Of a stretch of DNA of 64,000 nucleotides, positions 51,956 through 63,122 are shown piece after piece. Source of the DNA: Bacteroides mediterraneensis (GTDB lineage Bacteria > Bacteroidota > Bacteroidia > Bacteroidales > Bacteroidaceae); contig NZ_JACJKA010000013.1 of assembly GCF_016900355.1 (NCBI RefSeq), positions 1-64,000 of the forward strand. Reading direction: 5' to 3'. A program made the translations under genes and the position numbers. Under the pieces are notes generated by a model, which did not search any database, was not told the DNA's origin, and worked only from the letters and a program-made list of their open reading frames with translations. Numbering within the stretch: position 1 is the stretch's first letter; the number at the start of each line of letters is the position of its first letter.

Positions 51956-53188
51956 TTATAATTTTCCCCGTTCATCGAGGTAAGAATCCTTGAATCCCAG
52001 GAAGTAGAGCACTCCGTCAATGCCGATGGTGTTGATGGACTGCTGGGCGTTGGCCACTACTTTCGGTTTGGCGTGGAAGGCGATTCCCAATCCGGCTATG
52101 GAGAGCATCGGAAGGTCGTTGGCTCCGTCACCCACGGCGATGGTCTGTGCGATGTCCACTTTCTCCACCTGTGCCAGCAATTGCAGGAGTTCGGCTTTCC
52201 GCTTGCCGTCGACGATATCGCCCAGATAACGTCCGGTCAGTTTTCCGTCCACGATTTCCAGCTGGTTGGCATAGACGTAGTCGATGCCGAACTTCTCTTT
52301 CAGGTAATTGCCGAAGTAGGTGAATCCTCCCGACAGGATGGCAATCTTGTACCCGTAACGTTTGAGCACGTACATCAGGCGTTCCACTCCTTCTGTAATG
52401 GGGAGATGTTCGGCGATGTCGCGCATCACGCTTTCATCCAACCCTTTGAGTAGAGCCACCCGTTCCTTGAAGCTTTCGCAGAAGTCGATTTCTCCGCGCA
52501 TGGCTCTTTCGGTGATGGCTTTCACCTGGTCGCCCACGCCGGCACGCATGGCCAGTTCGTCGATGACTTCCGTTTCAATCAGGGTAGAATCCATATCGAA
52601 GCAGATGAGTCTTCGCATGCGGCGATACATGTTGTCTTGCTGGAACGAGAAATCCATGCCCAGCGAGGCGCTTAACTTCATCAACTCGCGTTGCAGGGCC
52701 TCACGGTCTTTCGGAGTGCCTCTGACCGAGAATTCGATACAGGCTCGCACATTGGCCTTTTTTTCGTCGAGCGGAATACGGCCAGTCAACCGGTGGATGC
52801 CATCGATATTCAACTCTTGGTCGGCGAGGATGCGGGTAGCACCGGCTATCTGTTCGGCGGTCAACTTCCGTCCAAGCAGGGTCAGAATGTAGCGGTTTTT
52901 TCCTTGCAGGCTGACCCATGTTTCATACTCTTCTGCACTGATGGGGTAGAAACGGATGTTGATACCCAAGTCTGATGCCTTGAAAAGCAACTCCTTCATG
53001 ATATTTCCCGAATCTTTTTCAGCGCTTTTAAAGAGGATACCCAGTGACAAAGTACTGTGAATATCGGCCTGTCCGATGTCCATAATATCTACCTGATATT
53101 TCGATAAGATTGCGGTTATTGATGCGGTTAGCCCCGGTCTGTCCACTCCGCTGATACGGATTAATATCAATTCAGTTTTGTTTTCCAT
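51956..53188 (-). CDS. serB: Phosphoserine phosphatase with ACT domains
   Basis: SerB hydrolyses phosphoserine to serine. The 410-residue protein has an N-terminal ACT-like pair (about 1-170, LILIRISGVDRPGLTASITAIL at the start) that may bind an amino acid, and a C-terminal HAD domain with FDMDSTLIETEVIDELA (nucleophile Asp near 199), SGGFTYFG (about 290) and VGDGANDLPML (about 362). Length and order match the mycobacterial/Bacteroidetes two-ACT type rather than the short E. coli form. Own -7 box; the helicase gene follows. Confidence 0.95.
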   Translation of the reverse strand: MENKTELILIRISGVDRPGLTASITAILSKYQVDIMDIGQADIHSTLSLGILFKSAEKDSGNIMKELLFKASDLGINIRFYPISAEEYETWVSLQGKNRYILTLLGRKLTAEQIAGATRILADQELNIDGIHRLTGRIPLDEKKANVRACIEFSVRGTPKDREALQRELMKLSASLGMDFSFQQDNMYRRMRRLICFDMDSTLIETEVIDELAMRAGVGDQVKAITERAMRGEIDFCESFKERVALLKGLDESVMRDIAEHLPITEGVERLMYVLKRYGYKIAILSGGFTYFGNYLKEKFGIDYVYANQLEIVDGKLTGRYLGDIVDGKRKAELLQLLAQVEKVDIAQTIAVGDGANDLPMLSIAGLGIAFHAKPKVVANAQQSINTIGIDGVLYFLGFKDSYLDERGKL

Positions 53189-53214
53189 GGTCGTTTGTTA
53201 GCGTGATATCTTTG

Positions 53215-53222
53215 CAAATGTA
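53215..53222 (-). promoter_or_regulatory. -7 box for serB
   Basis: TACATTTG on the minus strand, 26 bases before the ATG. No clear -33 box. Confidence 0.5.
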
Positions 53223-53256
53223 CAAATTATCTTCTATCCGAGGCTATAAAAGGCAC

Positions 53257-53294
53257 AAAAAAAGCCATCCCTGCGGGCTTGCAGGAATGGCTTT
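53257..53294 (-). terminator. Terminator of htpG (minus strand)
   Basis: AAAGCCATCCCTGC (53261-53274) pairs with GCAGGAATGGCTTT (53281-53294) with one mismatch, followed by a T-run of seven on the minus strand. Confidence 0.85.
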
Positions 53295-53313
53295 CCTTAT
53301 TTTAAAGGGTTAA

Positions 53314-55365
53314 TTAAATCATTTCTACGCTTCGTTTCACGAAGTTGGTCAAGGCTTCCCCTTTCAACATGTTGTTCTGTAACAGGGCCAGGTCGATGAG
53401 CTGGTGAACCACTTTGTTGTCGGCGGCATAGCCGTTGAGGATGTTTTCCTTTTCAGCTTTCTGGGCATCGATTTTCTTTTCTACATCCTTCAGCTCGTCT
53501 TTCTCCGTGGTCGGAATTTCTTCGTCCTTCTTGCCTTCCTGTGCCTTGTGCAATTCGTTACGGCGCAAAGTCAGCATGGCAAGTTCAGACTCTACCGGTA
53601 CCAGTTTCTCGGCACAAGCGCTTTCTGCTTCGCTCAATACCTGTTTGATCAGACGATGGTCGGTATTCAGTACCAAGTTGAACATATCCGGCATCTCGCC
53701 ATAGAAACTCATACCCGGCTGGATGCTGGCCATATCCTTCATACGGCGCATGTATTCGGCCTGTGTGATGACAATCGGAGCCGCGCTTTCGCCTAAGGCG
53801 TGTGCCTCTACGTGGAACTCGGTCTTCTTCACCTTCGGCATCTGGCCTTTGAACAAGGTGCTGAGCACTTCCTGCTTGTCTTGCGGAAGTTCTTCGCCAT
53901 TCTGTTCTTCCTTCACAATCAGGCGGTCGATGATGTCACTGTCCACACGGGTGAAGTGGCTCTTCTCGAACTTCTGTTCCAGCATGTTGATCATCGGTAC
54001 ATCCAGTTGGCCGTCGAGCAACAACACGTTGTAACCCTTGTTCTTGGCGGCATCAATGTAGGTATATTGTTCGTCGGCGTTGTTGGCATACAGATAAATC
54101 AAGTTGCCGTCCTTGTCGGTCTGGCTATCCTTGATCAAGGTCTGGTATTCCTCGAACGTATAGTATTTGTTGTCTGTATCTTTGAACAGGGCAAACTTGG
54201 AAGCCTTTTCGTAGAAGTCTTCCTGCGTCAGCATACCGTAGTTGATGAAGATTTTCAAGTCGTCCCATTTCTCTTCAAATTCTTTCCGGTCGTTCTTGAA
54301 GATAGATTGCAAACGGTCGGCCACCTTCTTGGTGATGTAAGTCGAAATCTTCTTCACGTTCGAATCGCTCTGCAAGTAAGAACGAGAAACGTTCAACGGA
54401 ATATCCGGTGAATCGATGACACCGTGAAGCAGGGTCAGGAAGTCTGGTACGATACCTTCTACAGAGTCAGTAACATAGACTTGGTTGCAATACAACTGGA
54501 TTTTGTTACGTTGCAAGTCGATGTTGCTCTTGATTTTCGGGAAGTAAAGTACACCGGTCAGGTTGAACGGATAGTCTACGTTCAAGTGAATCCAGAACAA
54601 CGGTTCGTCGGACATCGGATACAAGTCACGGTAGAATTTCTTGTAGTCCTCTTCTTTCAATTCCGACGGTTTCTTGGTCCAGATAGGACAAGTGTCGTTG
54701 ATGATGTTGTCTTCTTCTGTTTCTACCTGCTTGCCGTCTTTCCATTCTTTCTTCTTGCCGAAAGCTACCGGTACCGGAAGGAAGTGGCAATATTTGGTCA
54801 GCAGGCCGTGCAGACGGGAGTCTTCCAGGAATTCCTTGCAATCGTCGTCCACATACAGGATGATGTCGGTACCCCGGTCGTTACGTTCCGTTTCTTCGAG
54901 GGTGAACTCCGGACTACCGTCGCAACTCCATTTCATGGCCTTGGCATCGTCCTTATAAGAACGGGTGATGATTTCCACTTTCTTGGCGACCATGAAGGCA
55001 GAATAGAATCCCAGACCGAAGTGACCGATGATGGCGTTGGCATCGTCTTTATATTTCTCCAGGAAGTCGTTGGCACCGGAGAAGGCAATCTGGTTGATGT
55101 ATTTGTCAATTTCCTCGGCCGTCATACCCAGACCACGATCGCTGATGGTGATGGTACCTTTGTCCTTGTCGGCTTTGACGCGGACGGTCAAATCGCCCAG
55201 TTCTCCTTTGAACTCACCCGTAGCCGCCAATGTTTTCAATTTCTGAGTGGCATCTACGGCATTTGAAACCAGCTCGCGGAGGAATATTTCATGATCACTG
55301 TACAAAAACTTCTTGATGATGGGGAAGATGTTCTCTGTTGTAACCCCGATATTACCTTTTTGCAT
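53314..55365 (-). CDS. htpG: Hsp90-type chaperone HtpG
   Basis: HtpG is an ATP-dependent chaperone. The 683-residue protein has the N-terminal GHKL nucleotide site (FLRELVSNAVDATQKL about 24-39, with conserved Asn in VSNAVDA; ITISDRGLGMTAEEI about 72; GHFGLGFYSAFMVA about 113), the middle domain (RNKIQLYCNQVYVTDSVEGIVPDFL about 289-313; PLNVSRSYLQ near 327) and a C-terminal dimerisation part. An acidic/charged stretch (about 605-650, KDEEIPTTEKDELKDVEKK) is an extension relative to E. coli (624 residues). Lies between serB and clpC with a terminator on each side. Confidence 0.97.
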   Translation of the reverse strand: MQKGNIGVTTENIFPIIKKFLYSDHEIFLRELVSNAVDATQKLKTLAATGEFKGELGDLTVRVKADKDKGTITISDRGLGMTAEEIDKYINQIAFSGANDFLEKYKDDANAIIGHFGLGFYSAFMVAKKVEIITRSYKDDAKAMKWSCDGSPEFTLEETERNDRGTDIILYVDDDCKEFLEDSRLHGLLTKYCHFLPVPVAFGKKKEWKDGKQVETEEDNIINDTCPIWTKKPSELKEEDYKKFYRDLYPMSDEPLFWIHLNVDYPFNLTGVLYFPKIKSNIDLQRNKIQLYCNQVYVTDSVEGIVPDFLTLLHGVIDSPDIPLNVSRSYLQSDSNVKKISTYITKKVADRLQSIFKNDRKEFEEKWDDLKIFINYGMLTQEDFYEKASKFALFKDTDNKYYTFEEYQTLIKDSQTDKDGNLIYLYANNADEQYTYIDAAKNKGYNVLLLDGQLDVPMINMLEQKFEKSHFTRVDSDIIDRLIVKEEQNGEELPQDKQEVLSTLFKGQMPKVKKTEFHVEAHALGESAAPIVITQAEYMRRMKDMASIQPGMSFYGEMPDMFNLVLNTDHRLIKQVLSEAESACAEKLVPVESELAMLTLRRNELHKAQEGKKDEEIPTTEKDELKDVEKKIDAQKAEKENILNGYAADNKVVHQLIDLALLQNNMLKGEALTNFVKRSVEMI

Positions 55366-55423
55366 ATCTCTTTATTTTATTTTTTATGATTGTCGAATAA
55401 AAATTTTTCTCCGGTCTTTTCAC

Positions 55424-55459
55424 AAAAAAAATGCCAGATACGTTCGTACCTGACATTTT
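55424..55459 (-). terminator. Terminator of clpC (minus strand)
   Basis: A hairpin with two small mismatches (AAATGcCAG...TACG / CGTA...CTGaCATTT, loop AA) is followed by a T-run of eight on the minus strand. Confidence 0.75.
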
Positions 55460-55493
55460 GTCTGTATTCCGAAATTCTGACAGAGAATCCCGT

Positions 55494-58043
55494 TTATTTC
55501 TTTGTGGCTTTTTCCACTTTCATCTCCAGTCCGTCGCCCTGTGCATTGAGCGATACGTGTAAGGTGTCGCCCGGTTCCGGCTCCTCGTTGAGGATGAGTT
55601 CCGCCAAACCGTCTTCCAGGTGATTCTGGATGGCACGCTTCAACGGACGGGCACCGAATTGTACGTCGTAACCCTTTTCGGCCACAAAGCGTTTGGCTTC
55701 CGGGTCGAGCAGGAGCCGATAGCCACAACCTTCGATGCGGTCGTAGAGTCCCTTCAGTTCAATGTCGATGATTTTCTCCAAAGAGTCGATGTCCAGTTGG
55801 TCGAACATCACAATCTCATCCAGACGGTTGATGAATTCTGGCGCGAACGACTTGTTTAAGGCCTTGCGGATGACGCTATTGGCATGTTCCTTCTCGTTCT
55901 CACTGGTTTGTGCCGTGAAACCGATGCCCTTGCCGAATTCCTTCAACTGGCGGGTACCGATGTTGGACGTCAGGATGATGACCGTGTTCTTGAAGTCGAC
56001 GGTGCGTCCTAAGCTATCCGTCAAGCGGCCTTCGTCCATTACTTGAAGGAGCATGTTGAACACGTCGGGATGCGCCTTTTCAATCTCATCCAGCAAGACG
56101 ATGGAGTAGGGACGACGGCGTACTTTTTCCGTCAGCTGACCGCCTTCTTCGTAGCCCACGTAGCCCGGAGGAGCTCCTACTAGACGAGACACGGTGAATT
56201 TCTCCATGTACTCGCTCATATCGATGCGGATAATGGCATCGGTCGAACCAAACAGGTTCTTGGCCAGTTCCTTGGCCAGGTGTGTCTTGCCCACGCCCGT
56301 CGGTCCCAAGAAGAGGAACGTACCAATCGGTTTGTTCGGGTCTTTCAGGCCCACACGGCTCCGCTGGATGCTTCTCACCAAGGTATCGACCGCCTTGTCC
56401 TGTCCGATGACCTTGGATAAGAGGGCTTGTTTCATGCCTTTCAACCGAACCCCTTCCGACTGGGCCATACGTTGTACGGGCACACCGGAAATCATAGATA
56501 CCACATCCTCAATCTGGCGAGCATCTACCGTTTCCCGGTTGTCTTTCAACTTCTCTTGCCATTCCGTTTTCAGGCGTTCCAATTGTTCGTTGTACTGGTT
56601 CTCCCGGTCGCGGAAGCTGGCCGCCAGTTCAAAGTTCTGAAGGCGGATGGCCTCGTTCTTATGTTGCTGGGCTTCTTCAATCAGCCGTTCCTGCTCTTCG
56701 ATTTCCTTGGGCACGGAAATGTGGGTCAGGTGGATGCGGGAGCCCGCTTCGTCCAATGCATCAATGGCCTTGTCCGGGAAATAACGGTCGGTCACATAGC
56801 GGTCGGTCAAGCGTACGCAAGCCTCCAGTGCCTCGTCGGTATAGACCACGTTGTGGTGTTCTTCGTATTTGTCCTTGATGTTCCGGAGAATCTGGAGTGT
56901 CTCTTCGGGAGTGGTCGGTTCCACCAGTACTTTTTGGAAACGACGCTCCAAGGCTCCGTCCTTTTCGATGTTCTTCCGGTACTCGTCGAGTGTGGTAGCT
57001 CCGATACATTGTATTTCTCCACGGGCCAGTGCCGGTTTCAGCATGTTGGCCGCATCCATCGAGCCTGCCGCCGATCCGGCTCCCACGATGGTGTGAATCT
57101 CGTCGATAAACAAGATGACGTCCGGATTCTTCTTGACTTCTGTCAGAATGGCACGCATACGCTCTTCAAACTCTCCACGGAATTTCGTACCGGCCACTAC
57201 CGCGGTCATGTCGAGCGAAACGATTCGCTTGTCGAACAAGGCGCGTGATACCTTTTTCTCAAGGATACGCAAGGCCAGTCCTTCCGCAATGGCTGATTTT
57301 CCCACTCCCGGTTCACCAATCAGAATCGGGTTGTTTTTCTTCCGGCGGCTCAGAATCTGTGCGATTCGTTCAATTTCCTTTTCCCGTCCTACTACCGGAT
57401 CCAGTTTCCCGCTTCTGGCCGCTTGTGTCAGGTCGATTCCGAATTTGTTCAAGTTGGGTGTATCTCCTTCCAGATGCTTGGGAGGGGCGGCCTGTGCGGT
57501 CTGACGATTGTTTTGGGCACTTGTCCCGCCGTCGTTCCGGCCTGAAGTGTCCCGGCGTCCGATGCCCTCGTCTTCCTCGTCGTCATTGAAATCCAGTCCG
57601 TCGAGAATCATGTCTTCCGGTTGCAGGCGTTCGGCGATTTTGGCGTACGTCACATCGTTTTCTTCCAATACTTTGGATGCGTTATTTTGGTTGTCTCTCA
57701 TAATTGCCAGTAAAATATGGGGTGTGTCCACCTTCTTCTCATTCATCAGTTTGGCTTCCAGCAGGCTCAGTGTCAGAATCTTTGACGCTTCCGGGCTGAA
57801 AGAAATGTCCTGAGAATAATTTCCGGGGATGGATTTTTCACGTAATTGTGTCTCCAGTTCGTTCTTGATGGCCTTCAAGTCCAGATAGAACGACTTTAGA
57901 ATCTCTGCCGCTTTACACTCTCCGTCGCGTATGATGCCCAGTAGCAGATGTTCTGGTTCGATATGGCTGTTCTGGAGGCGGTTGGCTTCTTCCTTGCCAT
58001 ATACGACAATATCAGACACTTGTTGTGTAAATTCGTTGCTCAT
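55494..58043 (-). CDS. clpC: Clp protease ATPase ClpC
   Basis: ClpC unfolds proteins for ClpP. The 849-residue protein has the N-domain (about 1-145), the first AAA module (Walker [16 protein letters not shown] near 240, Walker [14 protein letters not shown] near 312), a middle segment with a UVR-like coiled region (about 440-510, [18 protein letters not shown]), and the second AAA module (Walker [16 protein letters not shown] near 577, Walker [15 protein letters not shown] near 647). The ATG at 58041-58043 gives [11 protein letters not shown], which aligns with ClpC relatives; ATG 58052 is possible. A good promoter lies 40-70 bases upstream. No heat-shock repressor site is evident to me. Confidence 0.95.
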   Translation of the reverse strand: MSNEFTQQVSDIVVYGKEEANRLQNSHIEPEHLLLGIIRDGECKAAEILKSFYLDLKAIKNELETQLREKSIPGNYSQDISFSPEASKILTLSLLEAKLMNEKKVDTPHILLAIMRDNQNNASKVLEENDVTYAKIAERLQPEDMILDGLDFNDDEEDEGIGRRDTSGRNDGGTSAQNNRQTAQAAPPKHLEGDTPNLNKFGIDLTQAARSGKLDPVVGREKEIERIAQILSRRKKNNPILIGEPGVGKSAIAEGLALRILEKKVSRALFDKRIVSLDMTAVVAGTKFRGEFEERMRAILTEVKKNPDVILFIDEIHTIVGAGSAAGSMDAANMLKPALARGEIQCIGATTLDEYRKNIEKDGALERRFQKVLVEPTTPEETLQILRNIKDKYEEHHNVVYTDEALEACVRLTDRYVTDRYFPDKAIDALDEAGSRIHLTHISVPKEIEEQERLIEEAQQHKNEAIRLQNFELAASFRDRENQYNEQLERLKTEWQEKLKDNRETVDARQIEDVVSMISGVPVQRMAQSEGVRLKGMKQALLSKVIGQDKAVDTLVRSIQRSRVGLKDPNKPIGTFLFLGPTGVGKTHLAKELAKNLFGSTDAIIRIDMSEYMEKFTVSRLVGAPPGYVGYEEGGQLTEKVRRRPYSIVLLDEIEKAHPDVFNMLLQVMDEGRLTDSLGRTVDFKNTVIILTSNIGTRQLKEFGKGIGFTAQTSENEKEHANSVIRKALNKSFAPEFINRLDEIVMFDQLDIDSLEKIIDIELKGLYDRIEGCGYRLLLDPEAKRFVAEKGYDVQFGARPLKRAIQNHLEDGLAELILNEEPEPGDTLHVSLNAQGDGLEMKVEKATKK

Positions 58044-58086
58044 CAAATTCATATATGTCTCCTCAAAATTAGGTCAAAATAGATTG

Positions 58087-58114
58087 CAAATATACATTAT
58101 TATAAAGATTTCAA
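58087..58114 (-). promoter_or_regulatory. Promoter of clpC
   Basis: On the minus strand TATATTTG (58087-58094) with a TTG at 58112-58114, 17 bases apart, shorter than usual. The start is about 36 bases downstream. Confidence 0.5.
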
Positions 58115-58208
58115 GTGAAGTCTTTTTCTCTATTTAACAAAATGTGTGCCACATGAGTCGTATCCCCTCCCCAAAGATGCGTCGTACGTTTTTTTTAGGG
58201 GAAAAGTT

Positions 58209-58238
58209 TTTGTATATCGGCTAAAAGTCGTACTTTAG
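58209..58238 (+). promoter_or_regulatory. Promoter of gyrA
   Basis: TTTG (58209-58212) and TACTTTAG (58231-58238) are 18 bases apart; the -7 box deviates at the seventh base. Leader about 45 bases before the ATG at 58289. Confidence 0.45.
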
Positions 58239-58288
58239 CATGGTTTTTCACAAGCCTTGAAAAGGAAGTATAATTAATAATGTGTTAA

Positions 58289-60853
58289 ATGCAAGAACAA
58301 GACAGAATTATAAAAATCAACATCGAAGAGGAAATGAAGTCGTCGTACATTGATTACTCCATGTCAGTAATCGTGGCACGCGCCCTCCCTGATGTCAGAG
58401 ACGGATTCAAGCCGGTTCACCGCCGTATTCTGTACGGAATGATGGAACTGGGAAATACCTCCGACAAACCGTATAAAAAAGCCGCGAGAATCGTGGGTGA
58501 AGTGTTGGGTAAATACCATCCCCATGGTGACTCGTCTGTATATGGAGCCCTCGTCAGAATGGCGCAAGACTGGGCCATGCGTTATCCGCTGGTCGACGGT
58601 CAGGGTAACTTCGGTTCTATCGACGGAGATAGCGCCGCCGCCATGCGATATACAGAGGCCCGCCTGAAGAAGATTGGGGAAGAAATGATGCAGGACCTCT
58701 ACAAGGAGACCGTAGACTTTACCAATAATTTTGATGATACGTTGCAGGAACCGACCGTCATGCCGACCCGTATCCCGAACCTGCTGGTGAACGGAGCATC
58801 CGGTATTGCCGTAGGTATGGCTACCAACATGCCGACCCACAACCTGCGGGAGGTGATTGACGCTTGTGTGGCTTACATTGACAACAACGACATAGATGTG
58901 GACGGCCTGATGCAATACATCAAGGCACCCGACTTCCCGACGGGAGGATATATATATGGTATAAGCGGGGTGCGCGACGCCTATGAAACCGGACGTGGAC
59001 GTATCGTCATGCGGGCGAAGGCTGAAATTGAAACGCATCCTACGCACGACAAGATTGTGGTGACGGAGATACCGTACGGTGTAAACAAGGCCGAACTCAT
59101 CAAGAGCATCGCCGACTTGTCGAACGAAAAGAAAATCGACGGCATTTCGAACGTGAACGACGAAACCGACCGCGAGGGTATGCGTATCGTCATCGACGTG
59201 AAGCGGGATGCCAATGCCAGCGTGGTGCTCAACAAGCTTTATAAGATGACCATGCTTCAGACTTCATTCGGTGTGAACAACGTGGCTTTGGTTCACGGCC
59301 GCCCGCGTTTGTTGAACCTGAAGGACCTGATCAAATATTTCGTGGAACACCGTCACGAGGTGGTGATCCGCCGTACACGTTACGACCTGCGCAAGGCCAA
59401 GGAACGTGCCCACATCCTGGAAGGTCTGATTATCGCTTCCGACAACATCGATGAGGTGATTCGCATCATCCGTGCGGCCAAGACCCCGAATGAGGCGATT
59501 ACCAACCTGATGGCCCGCTTCAACCTGAGCGAGGTACAAGCCCGCGCCATCGTGGAAATGCGTCTGCGCCAGCTCACCGGTCTGATGCAAGACCAGCTCC
59601 ATGCTGAATACGAGGATTTGATGAAGCAGATTGCTTACTTCGAGGAAATCCTGAGCAACGACGAACTTTGCAAGAAGGTCATCAAGGACGAACTGATTGA
59701 AGTGAAAGAAAAATACGGTGACGACCGCCGTTCGGAAATCGTGTATGCTTCGGAAGAATTCAATCCGGAAGACTTCTATGCTGACGATGAAATGGTTATC
59801 ACCATCTCCCACATGGGATACATCAAGCGTACGCCGCTTTCTGAATTCCATGCACAGAACCGTGGCGGGGTAGGCTCAAAGGGCAGCGAAACCCGCAATG
59901 AAGACTTTATCGAGCATATTTATCCGGCTACGATGCACAATACCCTTCTGTTCTTCACTCAGAAAGGCAAGTGCTACTGGCTGAAAGTATATGAAATTCC
60001 GGAAGGCAACAAGACCTCCAAGGGACGTGCCATCCAGAACCTGTTGAACATTGATGCCGACGATGTAGTGACGGCTTACCTGCGCGTGAAGAACCTGAAC
60101 GACACGGCCTTCATCAATAGCCACTACGTGCTCTTCTGTACGAAGAACGGCGTCATCAAGAAGACCTTGCTGGAACAGTACTCACGTCCGCGCCAGAACG
60201 GTGTGAACGCCATCACCATCCGGGAAGATGACCGCGTGATTGAAGTGCGCATGACCAACGGCAACAACGAAATCGTGATTGCCAACCGAAACGGCCGTGC
60301 CATCCGCTTCCACGAAAGTGCCGTCCGCGAAATGGGACGTACGGCTACGGGTGTACGCGGCATTACGCTTGATGAGGATGGAACTGATGAAGTAATCGGA
60401 ATGATTTGCATCAAAGATCCGGAAACGGAAACCATCATGGTGGTATCTGAAAACGGATACGGCAAGCGCTCCGACATTGAGGACTACCGCAAGACCAACC
60501 GTGGCGGAAAGGGTGTGAAGACCCTGAACATCACTGAAAAGACCGGACACCTGGTAGCTATCAAGTCGGTAACCGACGAAAATGACCTGATGATTATCAA
60601 CAAGTCGGGCATTACCATCCGTTTGAAGGTGGCCGATGTGCGTATCATGGGACGTGCCACACAAGGCGTGCGCCTGATTGATTTGGAAAAACGGAACGAC
60701 CAGATTGGTTCTGTGTGCAAGGTAGCTTCTGAAACGGAAGAGGAAGAAGCGGAAGGCACGGAAACCATCCAGCCATCGGACATCCAGCCGGTTGACGGGG
60801 AAACCATCCAGCCTGCGGAGGAGGAAGGTGACGAGAATTCCGACAAAAACTAA
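58289..60853 (+). CDS. gyrA: DNA gyrase subunit A
   Basis: GyrA cuts and rejoins DNA in the gyrase that adds negative supercoils. The 854-residue protein has the breakage domain (about 1-490) with catalytic Tyr-121 in AAMRYTEAR and the quinolone region [13 protein letters not shown] (His-77 to Val-89). Ser-82 and Gly-86 correspond to E. coli Ser-83 and Asp-87. The C-terminal domain shows six beta-pinwheel blades with the family GyrA boxes (e.g. [11 protein letters not shown] at 530-540). An acidic tail with [19 protein letters not shown] (about 826-846) follows. Starts a plus-strand pair with the TPR gene 32 bases downstream. Confidence 0.97.
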   Translation: MQEQDRIIKINIEEEMKSSYIDYSMSVIVARALPDVRDGFKPVHRRILYGMMELGNTSDKPYKKAARIVGEVLGKYHPHGDSSVYGALVRMAQDWAMRYPLVDGQGNFGSIDGDSAAAMRYTEARLKKIGEEMMQDLYKETVDFTNNFDDTLQEPTVMPTRIPNLLVNGASGIAVGMATNMPTHNLREVIDACVAYIDNNDIDVDGLMQYIKAPDFPTGGYIYGISGVRDAYETGRGRIVMRAKAEIETHPTHDKIVVTEIPYGVNKAELIKSIADLSNEKKIDGISNVNDETDREGMRIVIDVKRDANASVVLNKLYKMTMLQTSFGVNNVALVHGRPRLLNLKDLIKYFVEHRHEVVIRRTRYDLRKAKERAHILEGLIIASDNIDEVIRIIRAAKTPNEAITNLMARFNLSEVQARAIVEMRLRQLTGLMQDQLHAEYEDLMKQIAYFEEILSNDELCKKVIKDELIEVKEKYGDDRRSEIVYASEEFNPEDFYADDEMVITISHMGYIKRTPLSEFHAQNRGGVGSKGSETRNEDFIEHIYPATMHNTLLFFTQKGKCYWLKVYEIPEGNKTSKGRAIQNLLNIDADDVVTAYLRVKNLNDTAFINSHYVLFCTKNGVIKKTLLEQYSRPRQNGVNAITIREDDRVIEVRMTNGNNEIVIANRNGRAIRFHESAVREMGRTATGVRGITLDEDGTDEVIGMICIKDPETETIMVVSENGYGKRSDIEDYRKTNRGGKGVKTLNITEKTGHLVAIKSVTDENDLMIINKSGITIRLKVADVRIMGRATQGVRLIDLEKRNDQIGSVCKVASETEEEEAEGTETIQPSDIQPVDGETIQPAEEEGDENSDKN

Positions 60854-60885
60854 CTTGAATATTTGTATTACTAAATTCAAACCTT

Positions 60886-62103
60886 ATGAAAAAAGTTTTA
60901 TTTACAGCAGCTTTGTTCTTCACCGTATGCGCTGCTTCCGCTCAGGAAAGCGTGGTGAAGGAAGCAAAATCTGCCAAGAGCGATCCCGCAAAGGCAGCAG
61001 AAATCATTGAACCGGCTTTGACCGATCCTTCAACGGCCAATGACCCTGAAACTTGGAAACTGGCTGGTGATTTCCAGAAGTCTATCTACGACGATGAAAA
61101 CATGAAATTGTATTTGCCGGGTGGAAAGGCTGATACCACTAAATTGTACAACAGCTTGGCTAAACTGTTTGAATACTACACAAAATGTGACGAAGTAGAA
61201 CAGGCTAAAGTAAAGAGTGGTGAATTGAAGAAACCGAAACTGAGAAAGAAACTGGCCAAGACTTTGGCTACGGTTCGTCCTCAGTTGACTAACGCAGGTT
61301 CTGACGCTTATAATTCAGGTAACTATGCCAACGCATTGAAATTCTTCGGCTTGTATGTAGATGCTCCGCAGAATCCGATGTTCGAAAGCGAAAAAGCCGT
61401 AAAGAACGATACGCTGGTTCCGTTGATTGCCAACTATGCCGCACTTGCCGCAAACACTTTGAAAGACAATGCAGCCGTTATCAAATACGCTACTATCGGT
61501 AAGGAACACAAAGAAGAAGGTTACCGTTCATTGATGTGCCTGGCTGAAGCTTACGGAAAGGGTGAAACTCCCGACTCTACCAAATGGCTGGCTACTATCC
61601 AGGAAGGTGTAGAAAAATTCCCGGCTCAGGAATACTTCATCGGTAACCTGATGGACTACTACATCCAGAAAGGTAAGATTGACGAAGGTCTGGCTCAGAT
61701 GGATGCCGTATTGGCCAAGAACTCTACTCCTTATTTCTTGTATGTAAAGGGTGTGCTTCAGTATGAAAAGAAAGATTACGATGGAGCCATCGCTACTTTC
61801 AACCAGATTATCTCAGAAGGAAAAGACTTCGTGGGTGAAGCTTATTCCAAGATTGGCGATTGCTACTTCTTCCCGGCTCAGGAACTTGTAGAAGAAAACT
61901 CCAAGATTTCTATGGACGATCCGAAGTATGCTACCAATGAAGGCAAAATCAAGGAAATGTATCTGAAAGCTCAGCCTTTCTATGAAAAAGCCAAAGAAGT
62001 GAAGCCGGACAACCGCCAGTTGTGGGGTCAGTACCTGCTGAACATCTACTGGAAGCTGGATAAGGAAAAATACAATGCCCTTGAAAAAGAACTGGGTTAC
62101 TAA
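60886..62103 (+). CDS. Exported TPR-repeat protein
   Basis: The 405-residue protein has a signal peptide (MKKVLFTAALFFTVCAASAQ, cleavage near 20) and scattered tetratricopeptide-like helices (e.g. VLAKNSTPYFLYVKGVLQYEKKDYDGAIATFNQIISEG, about 275-312). A periplasmic scaffold role is inferred. Codon use is lighter in G+C than that of gyrA. It lies 32 bases after gyrA, but has a strong own terminator. The conserved gyrA-TPR order in Bacteroidales is, as I recall, common. Exact function is unknown. Confidence 0.88.
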   Translation: MKKVLFTAALFFTVCAASAQESVVKEAKSAKSDPAKAAEIIEPALTDPSTANDPETWKLAGDFQKSIYDDENMKLYLPGGKADTTKLYNSLAKLFEYYTKCDEVEQAKVKSGELKKPKLRKKLAKTLATVRPQLTNAGSDAYNSGNYANALKFFGLYVDAPQNPMFESEKAVKNDTLVPLIANYAALAANTLKDNAAVIKYATIGKEHKEEGYRSLMCLAEAYGKGETPDSTKWLATIQEGVEKFPAQEYFIGNLMDYYIQKGKIDEGLAQMDAVLAKNSTPYFLYVKGVLQYEKKDYDGAIATFNQIISEGKDFVGEAYSKIGDCYFFPAQELVEENSKISMDDPKYATNEGKIKEMYLKAQPFYEKAKEVKPDNRQLWGQYLLNIYWKLDKEKYNALEKELGY

Positions 62104-62160
62104 TAAATAAAAAAAGTGTGCGGACCCCTCTTTCGGGGGTGGTTCGTTCATTTTTCGGAA

Positions 62161-62200
62161 AACTCCTTTGTGTGTAAACCACGCGCAAAGGAGTTTTTTT
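62161..62200 (+). terminator. Terminator after the TPR gene
   Basis: AACTCCTTTG (62161-62170) pairs with CAAAGGAGTT (62186-62195), followed by a T-run of seven. A smaller hairpin (CCCC/GGGG near 62125-62140) precedes it. Confidence 0.8.
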
Positions 62201-62237
62201 GTATCTTCACCTCGTCATATTTTAAACATTATCCGCC

Positions 62238-63101
62238 ATGAATTCAGACACCCAACCGGTTTCATTCGACCCCATGAAAGTCATCTTTAACTACCAGAAC
62301 GTATTTTTCAGTTTCTTCTATGACGATGCCGACGCCTGCGTGCACCGCTCGCGCGAATATGCCATGAACTACGTGCTTTCGGGCGAAATGGTGCTCGACG
62401 ACGGGAGCCGCCAGGTGCACGTGGGAAAAGGAGAGTGCGTGTTCATTCCACGCGACCACCGGGTGACGATGTACAAGAAGACCTGCCACGGGGAGCAGTA
62501 TTGCGGCATCTACCTATGCTTCACCCGTCCGTTCCTGCGCGAGATGTACGGCAAATACGCCCTTCAGAAAGACCGGGCAGGGAAGACGGAGAAATTCACT
62601 CCCGGTGTGATGAAACTACCGCCTTCGGCCGAGATTGAGAGCCTTTTCGCCTCGATGACCCCTTACTTCAATCCCGAGGTGAAGCCGCAGGACGACGTGA
62701 TGCGCCTGAAGCTGGAGGAAGGATTGCTGGCCTTGCTCCACACGGACCGCTGTTTCATGACCGTGTTGTTTGATTTCAGTACTCCGTGGAAGATGGACAT
62801 CCTCGACTTCATGAACCGGAACTACATGTACGAGTTCTCGCTCGAGGAGCTGGCGCACTACACGGGACGCAGCCTGGCCACCTTCAAGCGCGATTTCAAG
62901 AAAGTGAGTGATCTGACGCCCGAGAAATGGCTCATCCGCAAACGACTGGAAGTGGCCTACCGCCTGATAAAGGAGGAACACCGGAAAGTGGTGGAGGTCT
63001 ATGCCGAAGTGGGCTTCAAGAACCCCTCGCATTTCTCCACGGCCTTCAAGAAGCAATATGGCATCCCGCCTACGGCACTGGTGCCGCCGCTCCCAGTCTG
63101 A
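62238..63101 (+). CDS. AraC-family transcriptional regulator (ExsA-type layout)
   Basis: The 287-residue protein has an N-terminal sensor domain (about 15-150, with AMNYVLSGEMVLDD and the GKGECVFIPRDHRVTM turn of a cupin-like fold) and a C-terminal AraC helix-turn-helix pair (about 180-280: FSLEELAHYTGRSLATFKRDFKK and KVVEVYAEVGFKNPSHFSTAFKKQYG). It is transcribed in the same direction as the alpha/beta hydrolase gene that follows. The G+C content and codon use are higher than around it. Its own terminator lies 22 bases past the stop. The -7 region reads TATCTTCA at 62202-62209, a weak match. Confidence 0.9.
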   Translation: MNSDTQPVSFDPMKVIFNYQNVFFSFFYDDADACVHRSREYAMNYVLSGEMVLDDGSRQVHVGKGECVFIPRDHRVTMYKKTCHGEQYCGIYLCFTRPFLREMYGKYALQKDRAGKTEKFTPGVMKLPPSAEIESLFASMTPYFNPEVKPQDDVMRLKLEEGLLALLHTDRCFMTVLFDFSTPWKMDILDFMNRNYMYEFSLEELAHYTGRSLATFKRDFKKVSDLTPEKWLIRKRLEVAYRLIKEEHRKVVEVYAEVGFKNPSHFSTAFKKQYGIPPTALVPPLPV

Positions 63102-63122
63102 GCCTTTCGGAAATGAAATTTG

